Below, one piece after another: positions 1-11,800 of a DNA stretch of 18,360 bases; positions within the stretch are counted from its first letter, which is position 1; each line of letters begins with the position of its first letter. Position numbers and translations under genes: made by a program. The notes beneath the pieces were generated by a model, which was not told the DNA's origin, made no database searches, and saw nothing but the letters and a program-made list of their open reading frames with translations. This stretch comes from Alphaproteobacteria bacterium (GTDB taxonomy: Bacteria; Pseudomonadota; Alphaproteobacteria; RF32; CAG-239). The stretch covers positions 1 to 18,360 of the forward strand of contig JAFYWO010000141.1 in assembly GCA_017557925.1 (NCBI GenBank), in the 5' to 3' direction.

Positions 1-16
1 AAATTTATATATATAA

Positions 17-112
17 AAAACTATAGAGAATAATATAGGAGAAGTTATAGATTTTTATAAAGCTAAAAGTGTTAAATACAGAGCTAAAAAGAAATCTTTA
101 CAAATAACCTAA
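17..112 (+). other. Open stretch, possible tail of an upstream protein
   Basis: Frame 2 is open from 17 to a TAA at 110-112. It encodes about 31 residues that look protein-like: a GEVIDFYKAKS segment followed by a basic KYRAKKKS tail. There is no ATG in the stretch, and a TAA in the same frame sits just upstream at 14-16. The stretch can therefore be the end of a real gene only if the frame is entered by a shift, for example at the A6 run (15-20) from frame 1. No ATG is possible on the minus strand across 1-201. It may equally be chance openness in AT-rich DNA. Confidence 0.15.
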
Positions 113-114
113 AA

Positions 115-154
115 CTAAAAAATAAAATCTAAAAATGTTTTTTAGCTTATTTAG
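115..154 (+). terminator. AT-rich imperfect hairpin, weak terminator candidate
   Basis: CTAAAAA (129-135) pairs with TTTTTAG (139-145) across a 3-nt loop. The flanking AAATAA (120-125) pairs with TTATTT (147-152) around a small asymmetric bulge. It lies just after the possible upstream stop at 110-112 and before the glycosyltransferase leader. The stem is almost all A-U and no separate T-run follows, so termination activity is uncertain. Confidence 0.25.
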
Positions 155-201
155 GATATAAAGTATATAGTATTATGTAGTATAAAGAAAGGAATGTAAC
201 A

Positions 202-1146
202 ATGAAACAAACTCCGGACATATCTTTTGTTATTCCTATGTATAATGAGGAAGAGGTCATTGCAACATTCTTTGCCACAATGGAAAGAACATTATCAAAA
301 CTAAAAAAATATACATACGAATACATTTGTGTAAACGATGGCAGTAATGATAAAACTTTTTCTATATTAAAATCTTATGCAAAAAAACACCCAAACATAA
401 AAGTTATAAGTTTTTCCCGTAATTTTTATAAAGAACAAGCAATATTTGCCGGACTTGCCGAAGCTAGAGGGAGATGTATAATTCCTATGGATGCAGATTT
501 GCAAGATCCACCTGAATTGATATTAAAATTCTTAAAAAAATGGGAAGCAGGTTACGAGGTTGTTTATGGTATAAGAACGGACCGCAAAAAGGATTCATTC
601 ATAAAAAGAGCAACAGCAAAATTATTTTATAAAATTTTTAATATGATTGCAGAAAGACCTATACCGGAAAATACCGGAGACTATCGTCTTATGGATAGAA
701 AAGTAGTTGATGCAATATTGGAAATAAAAGAGAATAAACTTTTTATGAAAGGCATTTTCAGTTGGGTTGGATTTAAGTCTTGCGGTATAGAGTATAAACG
801 TCCTCAAAGGGTTGCCGGAGAAACAAAGTTCAACTATTGGAAATTATGGAATTTTGCTTTAGATGGGATTACATCTTCAACAACTTTACCTTTAAGAATA
901 TGGACATATATTGGCTGCATAATAGCCCTAATATCCGGTCTATATGCTATTTACATAATTTTTAGAACAATATTTATGGGAGTTGCAGTTCCTGGTTATG
1001 CTTCATTATTTGTATCAATACTGTTTTTCGGCTCTGTTCAGCTAATAGTTTTAGGCATATTCGGCGAATATCTTGGCAGAATATTTGTAGAAGTAAAACG
1101 TCGCCCTCGCTACATAATAGACGAGAAGATAAATTGCGAAGATTAA
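202..1146 (+). CDS. Polyprenol-phosphate glycosyltransferase, GT2 (GtrB/DPM1-like)
   Basis: A 314-residue membrane-anchored family 2 glycosyltransferase, predicted to move a sugar from a nucleotide-sugar donor to undecaprenyl phosphate on the cytoplasmic face. The lipid-linked sugar would then be used for envelope glycan or lipid modification. The GT-A domain fills residues 1-225: VIPMYNEEE at 10-18, VNDGSND at 44-50, the metal-binding DAD at 97-99 followed by QDPPE (101-105), NTGDYRLMDR at 157-166, and the R-x-x-GETKF loop at 203-210. Two membrane helices follow (about 234-258 and 266-290), then a basic tail, which is the usual DPM1/GtrB/ArnC-like layout. AAAGGA lies ahead of the ATG. The gene stands alone on this strand, and its TAA directly abuts the TAG of the converging LOG gene. 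The sugar donor cannot be read from the sequence. Confidence 0.93.
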   Translation: MKQTPDISFVIPMYNEEEVIATFFATMERTLSKLKKYTYEYICVNDGSNDKTFSILKSYAKKHPNIKVISFSRNFYKEQAIFAGLAEARGRCIIPMDADLQDPPELILKFLKKWEAGYEVVYGIRTDRKKDSFIKRATAKLFYKIFNMIAERPIPENTGDYRLMDRKVVDAILEIKENKLFMKGIFSWVGFKSCGIEYKRPQRVAGETKFNYWKLWNFALDGITSSTTLPLRIWTYIGCIIALISGLYAIYIIFRTIFMGVAVPGYASLFVSILFFGSVQLIVLGIFGEYLGRIFVEVKRRPRYIIDEKINCED

Positions 1147-2102
1147 CTATAATTTACCTTTTCTTCTTTTTAATCTGGATAATTTATAGCTGACAACAGA
1201 AGTATCACGACCTGTTTTAGCCAGTCTGTCATACATTCGTTCAATTTCTTTTTCTAAATAAGCAGTTTCTACATCTGCTTCTAATTTTTCTTTTTCTTCT
1301 TTCGTTCCTGAATTTTTTATAGCGCAAACTTCTTTAACAATATTATTTACATCTAAATTTGTTTCTTGTTTCTTTTTAATAAAATAAGGCAATTCATAAA
1401 CCAACTGCCTAACATTGGCATAAACATCTTTTTTGTTTTCTTCACAAGTTCCATACTTATTTTTCAAAAGATTAAAAGCAATCTCAAGCTCAAAATCATT
1501 ATCAACAACAATAAAAGGAATAGGGTCAGAAAACCCCTTATTTGATATAGATTTTAAAAACTCCAAAATATGATGAAAGAAACCGCAAATATTATACAAA
1601 ATAAAAGGTTTCTTCTCCAACAAACCATCTTGCATAGCAACGCAGTCATAAGCAAGCTCGTCTAATGTTCCAACTCCCCCCGGTGCAAACACAACAAAAT
1701 CAGCATTAAGCAATCTTTGTTTTCTTTCTTCTAAAGTTTTTGCAAAGATAACATTTATCCTTTTAATCATAATATCTTCAGAATCATAGAGTTCAAAATA
1801 CTCTTTTGTCGTAATTCCTTGAATAGGAAAATCTCTTGAAGAGCATTGCTTTTCATTCCAGGCATCCATAACACCTCTTGCCACAGCGCCCATAATACCA
1901 GTATTTGATAAACCAAAATCAAGTTTAAAACCCATTTGAACAATGGTTTTTCCAAGCTCATAAGTTTCCTTAGCATAAATAGGATTATGCCCCCCTCTGG
2001 AGCCACCTGCTACAAAAACACGAATACCATCTTTTTTATTTTCTTTCAAAAAAGAGGATAATAGTTCTTCATCATTGTTACAAACAGTCTCGTTTTTGGT
2101 CA

Positions 2103-2103
<1 letters not shown>
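1147..2103 (-). CDS. LOG family (TIGR00730) phosphoribohydrolase-like protein
   Basis: 318 residues with the Rossmann-like lysine-decarboxylase-family fold. Family members (LOG) hydrolyse nucleoside 5'-monophosphates of cytokinin type to base plus ribose 5-phosphate; bacterial substrates are often unknown. Visible signatures are GGSRGG (33-38), a GLSNTGIMG glycine loop (64-72), an EERK segment (125-128) and the diagnostic PGGVGTLDEL (141-150), the family PGGxGTxxE motif. The core ends near residue 240. A highly charged tail (about 265-318) rich in Lys, Glu and Arg makes it longer than compact LOG proteins. It is the last gene of the four-gene operon: its ATG shares one base with the tgt stop (TAATG), and its Shine-Dalgarno GAGGAG lies inside the final codons of tgt, so translation is probably coupled. 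The stop is TAG, back to back with the glycosyltransferase stop. Confidence 0.9.
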
Positions 2104-4396
<2,293 letters not shown>

Positions 4397-4412
4397 ATAA
4401 AACTCCCCTGAA

Positions 4413-5198
4413 TTATAATTTTTTTGCAATATCGTAAACATCTTGTGCTGCTTCTGATTCAGGATATCTTGTTAGCAATAATTCCTTGTTTTTTATCACA
4501 TCACGAATACGAGTATCTAAACGTATAATACCTAATAAGTCTGGAAAATTCAAGCCGTTTCTTTCTGTAGCTTTTTTTAATTTATCATAGGTTTTATAAC
4601 CTTCATCATAAGAATTGACTTTATTTATTATTAACCTGCAATTGTTTCCGAGTCCCATATTATTCATAAATTTAATCAATTCAAATGTCTTAATAATATC
4701 AGCACTGTTTTCCGAACATAGAATTATAATATTTTTAGCAATTTGACATAAACTTATTTTTCTCATATCCATATCGTTAATTAGGTCAATAGCTACAAAA
4801 TCATAATTTTCCGCTAACACCTGTAAATCTTGAGAAAATAATTGGATTCGCCCTATACTTTGTTCAGTGATATATTTATTGCCAGACTTTGCCGTCAAAA
4901 TGTTAAAATACTTATTTTTGTATGCAGAAATTAATTGATTGAGAGTTTTTTTGCCACTTACATAGTCTTCTAAAAAATAAGAGTTTTGCAATTGAAGATA
5001 AGATGCAACATTTGATAAATTACCATTTCCATCTACAAAAAGAACTTTCTTTTTGTTAATGCTTAAAGCATGAGCAACAGATAAAGCACACCACGATGTT
5101 CCAAGTTGTTCTGCACCGGAAATAAAAACAGAAATATCAATATCTTTTTTACTTGTTAAAAAAAGCTTATTATAAACTAAACCAGACGTATTTTCCAC
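4413..5198 (-). CDS. ParA/MinD-like protein with degenerate Walker A motif
   Basis: 261 residues with the order of elements of the MinD/ParA deviant P-loop family. These are beta-1 plus P-loop (23-40), an A'-like FVDGNGN (54-60), a Walker B-like FVAIDLIND (134-142), a helical partner region (165-182), and LIINKV (189-194) where the family binds the base. The P-loop reads SGAEQLGTSW (27-36): both the signature lysine and the GKT lysine are gone, so nucleotide binding or hydrolysis is doubtful, as in atypical CpaE-like members. The start is GTG at 5198. An in-frame TAA lies just upstream, a TAAGG Shine-Dalgarno sits ten bases away, and no ATG comes early. It is first in the operon with the J-domain gene, tgt and the LOG gene. 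The partner and role are unknown; ParA relatives commonly position proteins or complexes at poles or on the nucleoid. Confidence 0.75.
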   Translation of the reverse strand: MENTSGLVYNKLFLTSKKDIDISVFISGAEQLGTSWCALSVAHALSINKKKVLFVDGNGNLSNVASYLQLQNSYFLEDYVSGKKTLNQLISAYKNKYFNILTAKSGNKYITEQSIGRIQLFSQDLQVLAENYDFVAIDLINDMDMRKISLCQIAKNIIILCSENSADIIKTFELIKFMNNMGLGNNCRLIINKVNSYDEGYKTYDKLKKATERNGLNFPDLLGIIRLDTRIRDVIKNKELLLTRYPESEAAQDVYDIAKKL

Positions 5199-5229
5199 AA
5201 TTACCCAACCTTAAAGAAATTTTTAATGT

Positions 5230-5260
5230 TTTACAAAGATAAAGTATTTTTTAATATAAT
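5230..5260 (+). promoter_or_regulatory. Candidate sigma70 promoter of the SBP-like gene
   Basis: TTTACA (5230-5235) and a perfect TATAAT (5255-5260) are 19 bases apart, slightly long. The start point would lie about 44 bases before the ATG at 5311. AGGAGA at 5300-5305 is the Shine-Dalgarno. Confidence 0.45.
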
Positions 5261-5283
5261 AACAGCTATACTTTAAATATCAA
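5256..5283 (-). promoter_or_regulatory. Candidate sigma70 promoter of the ParA/J-domain/tgt/LOG operon
   Basis: Read on the minus strand, TTGATA (5283-5278) and TATTAT (5261-5256) are separated by 16 bases, each one base from consensus. The start point would give a leader of about 50 bases before the GTG at 5198. Its -10 box lies on top of the oppositely directed one. Confidence 0.5.
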
Positions 5284-5310
5284 AGATTCTTTTTATCTTA
5301 GGAGATATAT

Positions 5311-6237
5311 ATGAATATAATCAAAATACTACCTGTTATTGTTGCTCTTTTTTTTGGTGTTAAAGCAAATGCACAAACTGATTTTTATGAAATTGTTCAA
5401 AAAGATTTAGGTGAAAAGGGTTTTTATGAACCTGTTTATAAACAAAAACTTCATTATGATATATTTGATGACCAGTTCAATATAGAGTTATATGCTGAAA
5501 CAGATGATTTTCCTTTTTCTTCTTTAACACAAGGTTCTGTTTTTTATAAAATATTTTCTGATTTAATGGAAAAGGAACATATAGCTTTATGGATTCTTTG
5601 CGCTAAAAAAGATTATAATGACTTAGTAAGTAATTTTGAGCACGGTAAAAATGATATAGCCGGTTTATTTGGGCAACATTTTGAGAATATTCCTTATAGT
5701 GTAAACAAATACTTTTACCCGTCATTTGCAGAAAATAAAATACATCTTGTAACAGTAAAGGGTAAAACTCTTGATATAACTCAAAAATCAGATTTGAAAA
5801 ACTACAAAGGCATTTACACCAAAGAAGATAAACTATCAAGTTTTGTTATAAAAGATTTTAAAAAATTAGGATTAAAAGAAGCTGATACATTTGAAGAAAT
5901 GTATGAAGAATTGCTTACTGGTAGGGTTGATTTTGCTGTGGCAAGTTATTACAAAGGTCAAATAAAACTATATCAACAAGGTATAAGAAACCATGTAAAC
6001 CTAAGTCGCACTCCGGTTTGGACAGTTCCTTTGTTTTTCCGTTTAAAGCCTGAATTTATGAATCATCCGAGAATGGTATACTTAAAAAAATACATACAAA
6101 GTTCTGAATATAAACAAAAAAGAGATGAGGTGTTAGAAGATATGTTGGCTACATATAGAGAAAATACTAAAGGAATAGTTCCTCCAACCTATATGAACTC
6201 TTTTCAAAGTATGATAAATACAAATCAAAACAAATAG
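5311..6237 (+). CDS. Periplasmic solute-binding-like protein (SBP family 3-like fold)
   Basis: 308 residues beginning with a clear signal peptide: MNIIK, a hydrophobic core (6-17), and a predicted cut after ANA at residue 21. The mature part has the wording of family 3 extracellular solute-binding proteins: a SDLKNYKGIYT segment (160-170), a helix, then FEEMYEELLTGRVDFAVASY (194-213), the stretch in which such proteins usually carry an l-x-x-GrvDa pattern. No permease or ATPase gene is nearby, so it may be an orphan binding protein or a sensor-type relative, not an ABC importer subunit. The ligand cannot be inferred. A basic, extended tail (280-308) ends with KGIVPP and Asn/Gln-rich residues. 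It is transcribed divergently from the ParA operon, with the GST gene 51 bases downstream. Confidence 0.7.
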   Translation: MNIIKILPVIVALFFGVKANAQTDFYEIVQKDLGEKGFYEPVYKQKLHYDIFDDQFNIELYAETDDFPFSSLTQGSVFYKIFSDLMEKEHIALWILCAKKDYNDLVSNFEHGKNDIAGLFGQHFENIPYSVNKYFYPSFAENKIHLVTVKGKTLDITQKSDLKNYKGIYTKEDKLSSFVIKDFKKLGLKEADTFEEMYEELLTGRVDFAVASYYKGQIKLYQQGIRNHVNLSRTPVWTVPLFFRLKPEFMNHPRMVYLKKYIQSSEYKQKRDEVLEDMLATYRENTKGIVPPTYMNSFQSMINTNQNK

Positions 6238-6265
6238 TTGAAAAATAAAAACATAAGTGTAAAAT
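6238..6265 (+). promoter_or_regulatory. Candidate sigma70 promoter for the GST-like/lipoprotein pair
   Basis: TTGAAA (6238-6243) starts right after the upstream TAG, with TAAAAT (6260-6265) 16 bases further on, each one mismatch from consensus. AGGAGA (6278-6283) then sits five bases before the ATG at 6289. The pair could also be read through from the SBP-like gene. Confidence 0.45.
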
Positions 6266-6288
6266 ACCAAGAAAATTAGGAGATAAAA

Positions 6289-6954
6289 ATGGTTCATTTA
6301 ATTCATCATAGCTCATCACCACAGTCACGCAAAATGCGTTTAATTATGGCTGAAAAAAAGATGTCTTTTGCTTTGAAAGAAGAAGAACCCTGGAAATTAT
6401 CCGAAAATACTCGTCAAATCAATCCTGCGGAAGAATTACCGATATTGATTTTTGATGGAAATGTTATATGCGGAAACAATGCAATAACCGAATATCTTGA
6501 AGAAAGTAATTCTCAATACAAGCTCCTTCCTGAAAACCTAAAAGACAGAGCGGAAGTTCGTCGTATAATGGACTGGTTTGATACAAAATTTTATAATGAA
6601 GTATACAAATATATAGTAGCTGAAAAAATAATAAAAAGATTCCGCTTAAAAGAAGCTCCAAACTCCAGAATTTTAAAAGCAGGATTAAATAATCTTAAAT
6701 ATCACATGGAATACATAGAATATCTTGCTGATAAAAATAATTACCTTGTTGGTAATGAGATAACGCTTGCAGACTTGACTGCCGCAGCTCATCTTTCAAT
6801 CATAGACTATCTGGGAGATATTGATTGGGATGAATATAAAAATGCAAAATTATGGTATGCAAAAATAAAATCTCGCCCTAGCTTTAGAAAGATATTAAAA
6901 GATAACATAAGAGGAATACCTCCTTCTTCACATTATTCAAACTTGGATTTTTAA
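6289..6954 (+). CDS. Glutathione S-transferase-fold protein
   Basis: 221 residues, usual length for a cytosolic GST. The thioredoxin-like N-terminal domain (1-75) has SSSPQSRKMRL (8-18), where Ser10 is at the position of the catalytic Ser of Ser/Cys-type GSTs. ELPIL follows with the cis-proline Pro51 and glutathione-contacting motif, then NAITEYLEE (64-72). The helical domain includes LVGNEITLADLTAAAHL (153-169), matching the GST N-capping/hydrophobic staple region. The tail GIPPSSHYSNLDF resembles the conserved ending of a widespread alphaproteobacterial GST group. The likely role is glutathione conjugation or thiol-linked redox chemistry, but a stringent-starvation SspA-like non-enzymatic role is also possible. 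The ATG has AGGAGA five bases upstream. The lipoprotein gene starts one base after its stop. Confidence 0.88.
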   Translation: MVHLIHHSSSPQSRKMRLIMAEKKMSFALKEEEPWKLSENTRQINPAEELPILIFDGNVICGNNAITEYLEESNSQYKLLPENLKDRAEVRRIMDWFDTKFYNEVYKYIVAEKIIKRFRLKEAPNSRILKAGLNNLKYHMEYIEYLADKNNYLVGNEITLADLTAAAHLSIIDYLGDIDWDEYKNAKLWYAKIKSRPSFRKILKDNIRGIPPSSHYSNLDF

Positions 6955-6955
6955 T

Positions 6956-7411
6956 ATGAAAAAACTTTGTCTTATTTTATTTATTATATGTCTGAATGCC
7001 TGCTCAAGCTCTGGAAGAGGCCAAGTTGTGTTTCATTGGGACAGATATAACACGGGTGGAGTAAAATTCGCAAGGGATCACTCTGAATGTATGCGAGGAG
7101 CAGAAGCATTTAAGCTATGGCCTAATTTTAAAAGTTGGTTTTACTCAGAAGAGCAAAGATATGATATTATTGTAAAATGGCATAAAGAACATGGTGTTTG
7201 GGCAAGCTTTGTGCCATATCCTGGGGCAATGCCTGTTTTAGTAAACTCTGTTAGAGATGATACAGATGTAAGTCCCAGAAAATACCAAAAATGTATGCTG
7301 AAAAAAGGATATGTAGAGCGCACAACCGATGTTCCTGAGGCAAGTAATTTGTTCGTCTATAAACCGCAAAGTGTAAATCAGGATTCTCCGTTAGACAGCA
7401 CTTATCCATAA
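6956..7411 (+). CDS. Small predicted lipoprotein, function unknown
   Basis: 151 residues. The N-terminus is a lipoprotein signal: MKK, a hydrophobic run (4-13), and lipobox LNAC with Cys16 as the lipidation site, followed by SSSGRG. No aspartate follows the Cys, so sorting to the outer membrane is plausible. The mature part holds two further cysteines, Cys45 (in SECMRG) and Cys113 (in YQKCMLKKGY), which could form a disulfide, and many aromatic residues (WPNFKSWFY, KWHKEHGVWASF). I do not recognise a domain family. The gene starts in TAATATG, one base past the GST stop, with no clear Shine-Dalgarno, so translation probably depends on coupling. It ends three bases before the stop of the converging efflux gene. 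Confidence 0.75.
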   Translation: MKKLCLILFIICLNACSSSGRGQVVFHWDRYNTGGVKFARDHSECMRGAEAFKLWPNFKSWFYSEEQRYDIIVKWHKEHGVWASFVPYPGAMPVLVNSVRDDTDVSPRKYQKCMLKKGYVERTTDVPEASNLFVYKPQSVNQDSPLDSTYP

Positions 7412-7414
7412 TAG

Positions 7415-8815
7415 TTACTTAAAACTGTATCCGCCTCCACAGGCCTTATAAAAAGAAGTGATGCTTTTTAGAACATCGCTGTTTGCTTCAATGTATGAGT
7501 TTTCTGTATCTAAAAAGTTTTGTTCGCTTTCAGCAAGAGTTGAAAAATCAATCAATCCGTTTTTGTATTTTTCTTTAGATATGTCTAAAACATCTCGCAT
7601 AGTGTATAAAGAATTTTCCAATAAACGACACTTGTTGAATGCTTGCTCAATACCGGTAATAGCATTTTTTATGTCATACAAAGCAGTAAGAGTTACCTCA
7701 TTATAATTCAAAATGTATTCTTCTTTAATATGTTTTTGTAGTTCAATATTGTTAACAAGTTTGCCCCATTGCCAAATAGGAATACTAATTTTAGGATTAT
7801 ATCCATAAATCTGATTATCAGAATTAAATAAATTGCTTCCTCTGGAAGATAAAAAAACAAAACTTGCCTCTAAACTCAAGGACGGATATAAATCTATGAT
7901 TGCCTGATTTAAATAAGAGTTTTGAGATTTTATACTTGCTTCAGCCATTTTAACATCAGGCCTGCTCCTTATAACATCTAAAGGTAATTTGTATAAATCT
8001 TTAATATTATACTTAAAAGTTTTTGACGTTATGTTATTTTGAAAATTATCAAGATTAACAGACAAGTCTTTTGCGGTTTTTCCCGATAAAATAAATATTG
8101 CGTTTTTGTATTTTTCAATTTCCGTAAGTAAAACGGGAATATCTGTTTTTGTTTTTTCCAATAAAAATTGTGCTTGATTTAATGCTAATTTGTCTTCTAA
8201 ACCCGTGTTGTATTTATCTTTTACAATTCTTAAAATATTTTCTTGAAGCCTTAAGTTTTTATTTGCTATCTTTAGTTTTTCTTGGGCCAAGCGCAAAGAT
8301 ATGTAGTTGCTTATAAGTTCTCCTTCAAGAGAAATTAAAGTGTTTGCAATGCTATATTTTGCTTTGTTTATAATCTCATAGTATTGACTTGATACATTTT
8401 TACTTTTTCCCCATAAATCAATTTCCCAAGAAACATCAAATCCGGTTCTAAAAAAGTTACTGTTGTTTAATATATCTTTAGAGTTATTTGCTTTGCTGAA
8501 ATCGTATTCAAAATTAGCATTAAACATTGGCAATGTTTCTTTAGTGTTCATCATATACAAGTATCGTGCCTGCAATAATTTTTCTTTTCCCTGACGTAAT
8601 GATAAATTATAAAATCCGGCATCTTTGAGCAGTGTATTTAAATCTTTGTCATTAAAAATTTCATACCATTTTATAGAGATCTTCTTTCCATTATTTTCAA
8701 GATTTAAGGTGTTTTTTATTTGTTCATCAGATATAAAATCTTCAATTTTATATTCCCTTCCGACATCACAGGCGCAAAGACAAATAATAATACTTAAAAT
8801 ACAATATTTATGCAT
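7415..8815 (-). CDS. RND efflux outer-membrane factor, NodT-type lipoprotein
   Basis: 466 residues of the TolC/OprM/NodT family: a trimeric outer-membrane channel that completes the tripartite efflux pump. The signal ends in lipobox LCAC with Cys16 as the acylated residue. After it come the family's [14 protein letters not shown] block (50-63), two long helical repeats rich in Asn/Lys/Glu typical of the alpha-barrel, and [11 protein letters not shown] near the middle (the conserved RPDv motif of this family). [14 protein letters not shown] lies in the second beta region. The gene overlaps the pump gene by eight bases, and AAGGAGGT, a perfect anti-16S match, lies five bases before its ATG inside the pump coding sequence. 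It is the last gene in the MFP-RND-OMF unit. The channel is generic and the substrate is set by the pump. Confidence 0.93.
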   Translation of the reverse strand: MHKYCILSIIICLCACDVGREYKIEDFISDEQIKNTLNLENNGKKISIKWYEIFNDKDLNTLLKDAGFYNLSLRQGKEKLLQARYLYMMNTKETLPMFNANFEYDFSKANNSKDILNNSNFFRTGFDVSWEIDLWGKSKNVSSQYYEIINKAKYSIANTLISLEGELISNYISLRLAQEKLKIANKNLRLQENILRIVKDKYNTGLEDKLALNQAQFLLEKTKTDIPVLLTEIEKYKNAIFILSGKTAKDLSVNLDNFQNNITSKTFKYNIKDLYKLPLDVIRSRPDVKMAEASIKSQNSYLNQAIIDLYPSLSLEASFVFLSSRGSNLFNSDNQIYGYNPKISIPIWQWGKLVNNIELQKHIKEEYILNYNEVTLTALYDIKNAITGIEQAFNKCRLLENSLYTMRDVLDISKEKYKNGLIDFSTLAESEQNFLDTENSYIEANSDVLKSITSFYKACGGGYSFK

Positions 8816-11800
8816 TTTTTACCTCCTTAGTGTGTAAGTTTTTATTTAGAGAAAAACGCTCTTTTATTTTTTCAAAAAAGGCAAATAATGCTGGAACAAA
8901 AATAATCCCGACAAGTGTGGCCATAATCATACCAAAGAATACCGTAACGCCTATTGATATTTGAGAATTTGCCCCCGGACCTGTTGCAATAATCATAGGA
9001 AAAACTCCTAAAATAAAAGTAAGTGCGGTCATAAGAACAGCTCTAAATCTTTCTCCTGCACCTTTTTTAGATGCCTCCAAAATGCTAAATCCTTTTTCTC
9101 TATATTCTTTTGTAAATTCTACAATTAAAATTGCATTTTTAGAAGCAAGTCCTATCAAAAGCACTAAACCAAGTTGGGCATATATACTTAAAGGTAAGCC
9201 AAATAAATGTAATCCTATAAAACCACCCAAGACAGCAAAAACAACAGAAAACATTACTGAAAAAGCAAGCATCCAACTTTCGTATTGCGCCACTAAAAAT
9301 AAATAACAAAAAACAATAGCCATACTGATAAGAATACCGAGCAATCCCTTTGTTTCTTCTTCTTGCAAAGATAAAGCGGTCCAACTTATACCAAAACCTT
9401 TAGGTAATACAGAATTTGCTATATTTACTAAACTGTTCATGGCGTCTCCACTACTTACATTTTTAGCACTTTGTACAGTAATAGGAGCAGAAGTATATAA
9501 ATCATATCTGTAAATAATTTTAGGAGAAATTTTAGTTGAAAAATCAATAAAACTGTCTGCTTTAATAAGCTCTCCCTCATTTGTTTTAATGTATGTATTC
9601 TTAATACTGTCAACACTGTTTCTGTAGTCAAAATCTGCTTGCAAAATAACCCTGTTAACTTTTCCGTCAAGAGTAATATTGTTAATGTAAGTTGAGCCAA
9701 GATTACTTTGAAAAGTGTTGAACATTGTTTTTAAAGGTATGTTGTAATCCTCAACTTTTGTTCTGTCTATATCTAAAAATAAGTGCGGAGTATCAGCTCT
9801 AAAAGTGCTGAAAGCATAGTCAATATCTTTGTTTTTATTTACTTCATCTAAATATATTCTTAATGCTTCTTCCAGTTGTTGAGGGGTTTTATTTTGGTCT
9901 GTTGCAATCAGCTCCAAAGAAATACCGTTACTTTGTCCTATCCCTGGTATTGATGGTGGTGCAAAAAAGTTTAATTGTGCATTTTTAATGTAGTTGAATT
10001 TTTCTCTTAAAGCTTGAGAAATATATTCAACAGAGAGTGTTTTATCTTTTCTTTTATCCCAACTATCAAGTCCTATAACACCAAGAGCAACATTTTCACC
10101 ACTACCACCCAATAAACTATACCCTGCAATAGATATAAAATACTTAATACCTTTCATTTTTAATATTTCATCGCTCATTGTTTTTAAAATGTTATTTGTT
10201 TGATTTATGCTTGCCGTAGAATCAAGCTGAACATTTGCAAAAATAATTCCTTGGTCTTCATCAGGTATAAAAGATGTTGCAGTGTATTTAAATAAAAACA
10301 ATAATGCAATAATTGTTCCTAACACCAGGCTGATTGTAAGCCATAAATTTCTAACAAAAATATCAACAATATATACATAAAAATCTCTGAATTTATCCAA
10401 TAGATTATTAAACCAATAAAAAAATTTTCCTTGATTATTATGTTTTTCATTTTTTAAGAATATCGCACACAAAACAGGACTTAATGTTAAAGCATTAAAT
10501 GCAGAAAATGTAATTGCACTACCGATAGCTATGGCAAATTGCTGATAAATTTTTCCAGTAATACCAGCCATTAATCCGACAGGAACAAAAATAGCCAACA
10601 AAACAAAAGTAGTAGCAATAACCGCGCTTCCAATATCTTTCATAGCCTTAAAAGATGCCTCAAAAGAAGAAAGTTTTTGATTAAGCATAAGATATTCAAC
10701 CCGCTCAACCACAATAATAGCATCATCAACAACAAGCCCTATAACCAATATCATTGCAAATAATGTCAAAATATTTATATCAAAACCTAAAACATAAATA
10801 ACCATAAAGGTAGCAATTAGTGAAACAGGTATCGTAAATAAAGGAATAAGAGTTGTAGACACTTTTTGTAAAAATAAATACGTTACAAGAATAACCAATA
10901 AAAATGTAATAAAAAGTGTTTCAATGATAGCTCCAATAGAAGCTCTTACATAATCTGTTGAATCGTATGCAATATCAATATCTATATCTTTAGGAAAAGT
11001 TTTCTTTAAATTTTCTATCTCTTTTTTTATTAAAGACATTGTATTTAAAGCATTAGAGTTAGGTGTCTGGTTTATTGCAATAACAACCGCAGAAGAATCA
11101 TTGTATTTTGATGCTAAATTATATGTATCTTGTCCTAATTCTATTTTAGATATATCTTTAAGATAAGTTATTCCTCCATCAACAGATTTATTTACAACAA
11201 TATTAGAAAAATCTTCAACGCTTTTCAGTAATCCCTTTGCGGTTAGGCTCAAAACCAAATTAGTATTTTTACTGCTAGGAGAAGCTCCTATACTACCAAC
11301 AGCCGCTTGTGTATTTTGATTTTCTATAGCTTCTATTACATCACTAACACCAAGTCCCAATGCCGAAATTTTTTCAACATCTAGCCAAATTCTCATACTG
11401 TATTTAGGACCAAAGATTTGCACTTGACCAACCCCCTCAAGTCTTGATAGAGGATTTTTTATATTACTATAAGCAAAGTTGCTCAAATAAAGTTGAGAGA
11501 ATGTATTGTTAGGTGAGTTAAGAACAATCATTCCCAGCATATCAGCATTTTGAGAACTGACATCAATCCCTTCTTTTATAACTTCTTCAGGTAATTCACT
11601 GTTTGCTTGCTGTAATCTGTTTTGAACTTTTACTTGCGCAATATCTGTATCCGTTCCTATATCAAAAGTAACATTTAGCGTATACGAACCGCTGTCATCT
11701 GTTGTGGATGACATATAAATCATATCTTCAATACCATTCATTTGATTTTCTATAGGAATAGCAACAGTATCTACCAAAACCTCAGCATTAGCTCCAAGAT

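Noticed and set aside
4397..4441. 15-residue N-terminal extension of the J-domain protein from 4441
   Set aside because: It would overlap the ParA-like gene and lies upstream of the GGGGAG that serves the ATG at 4396.
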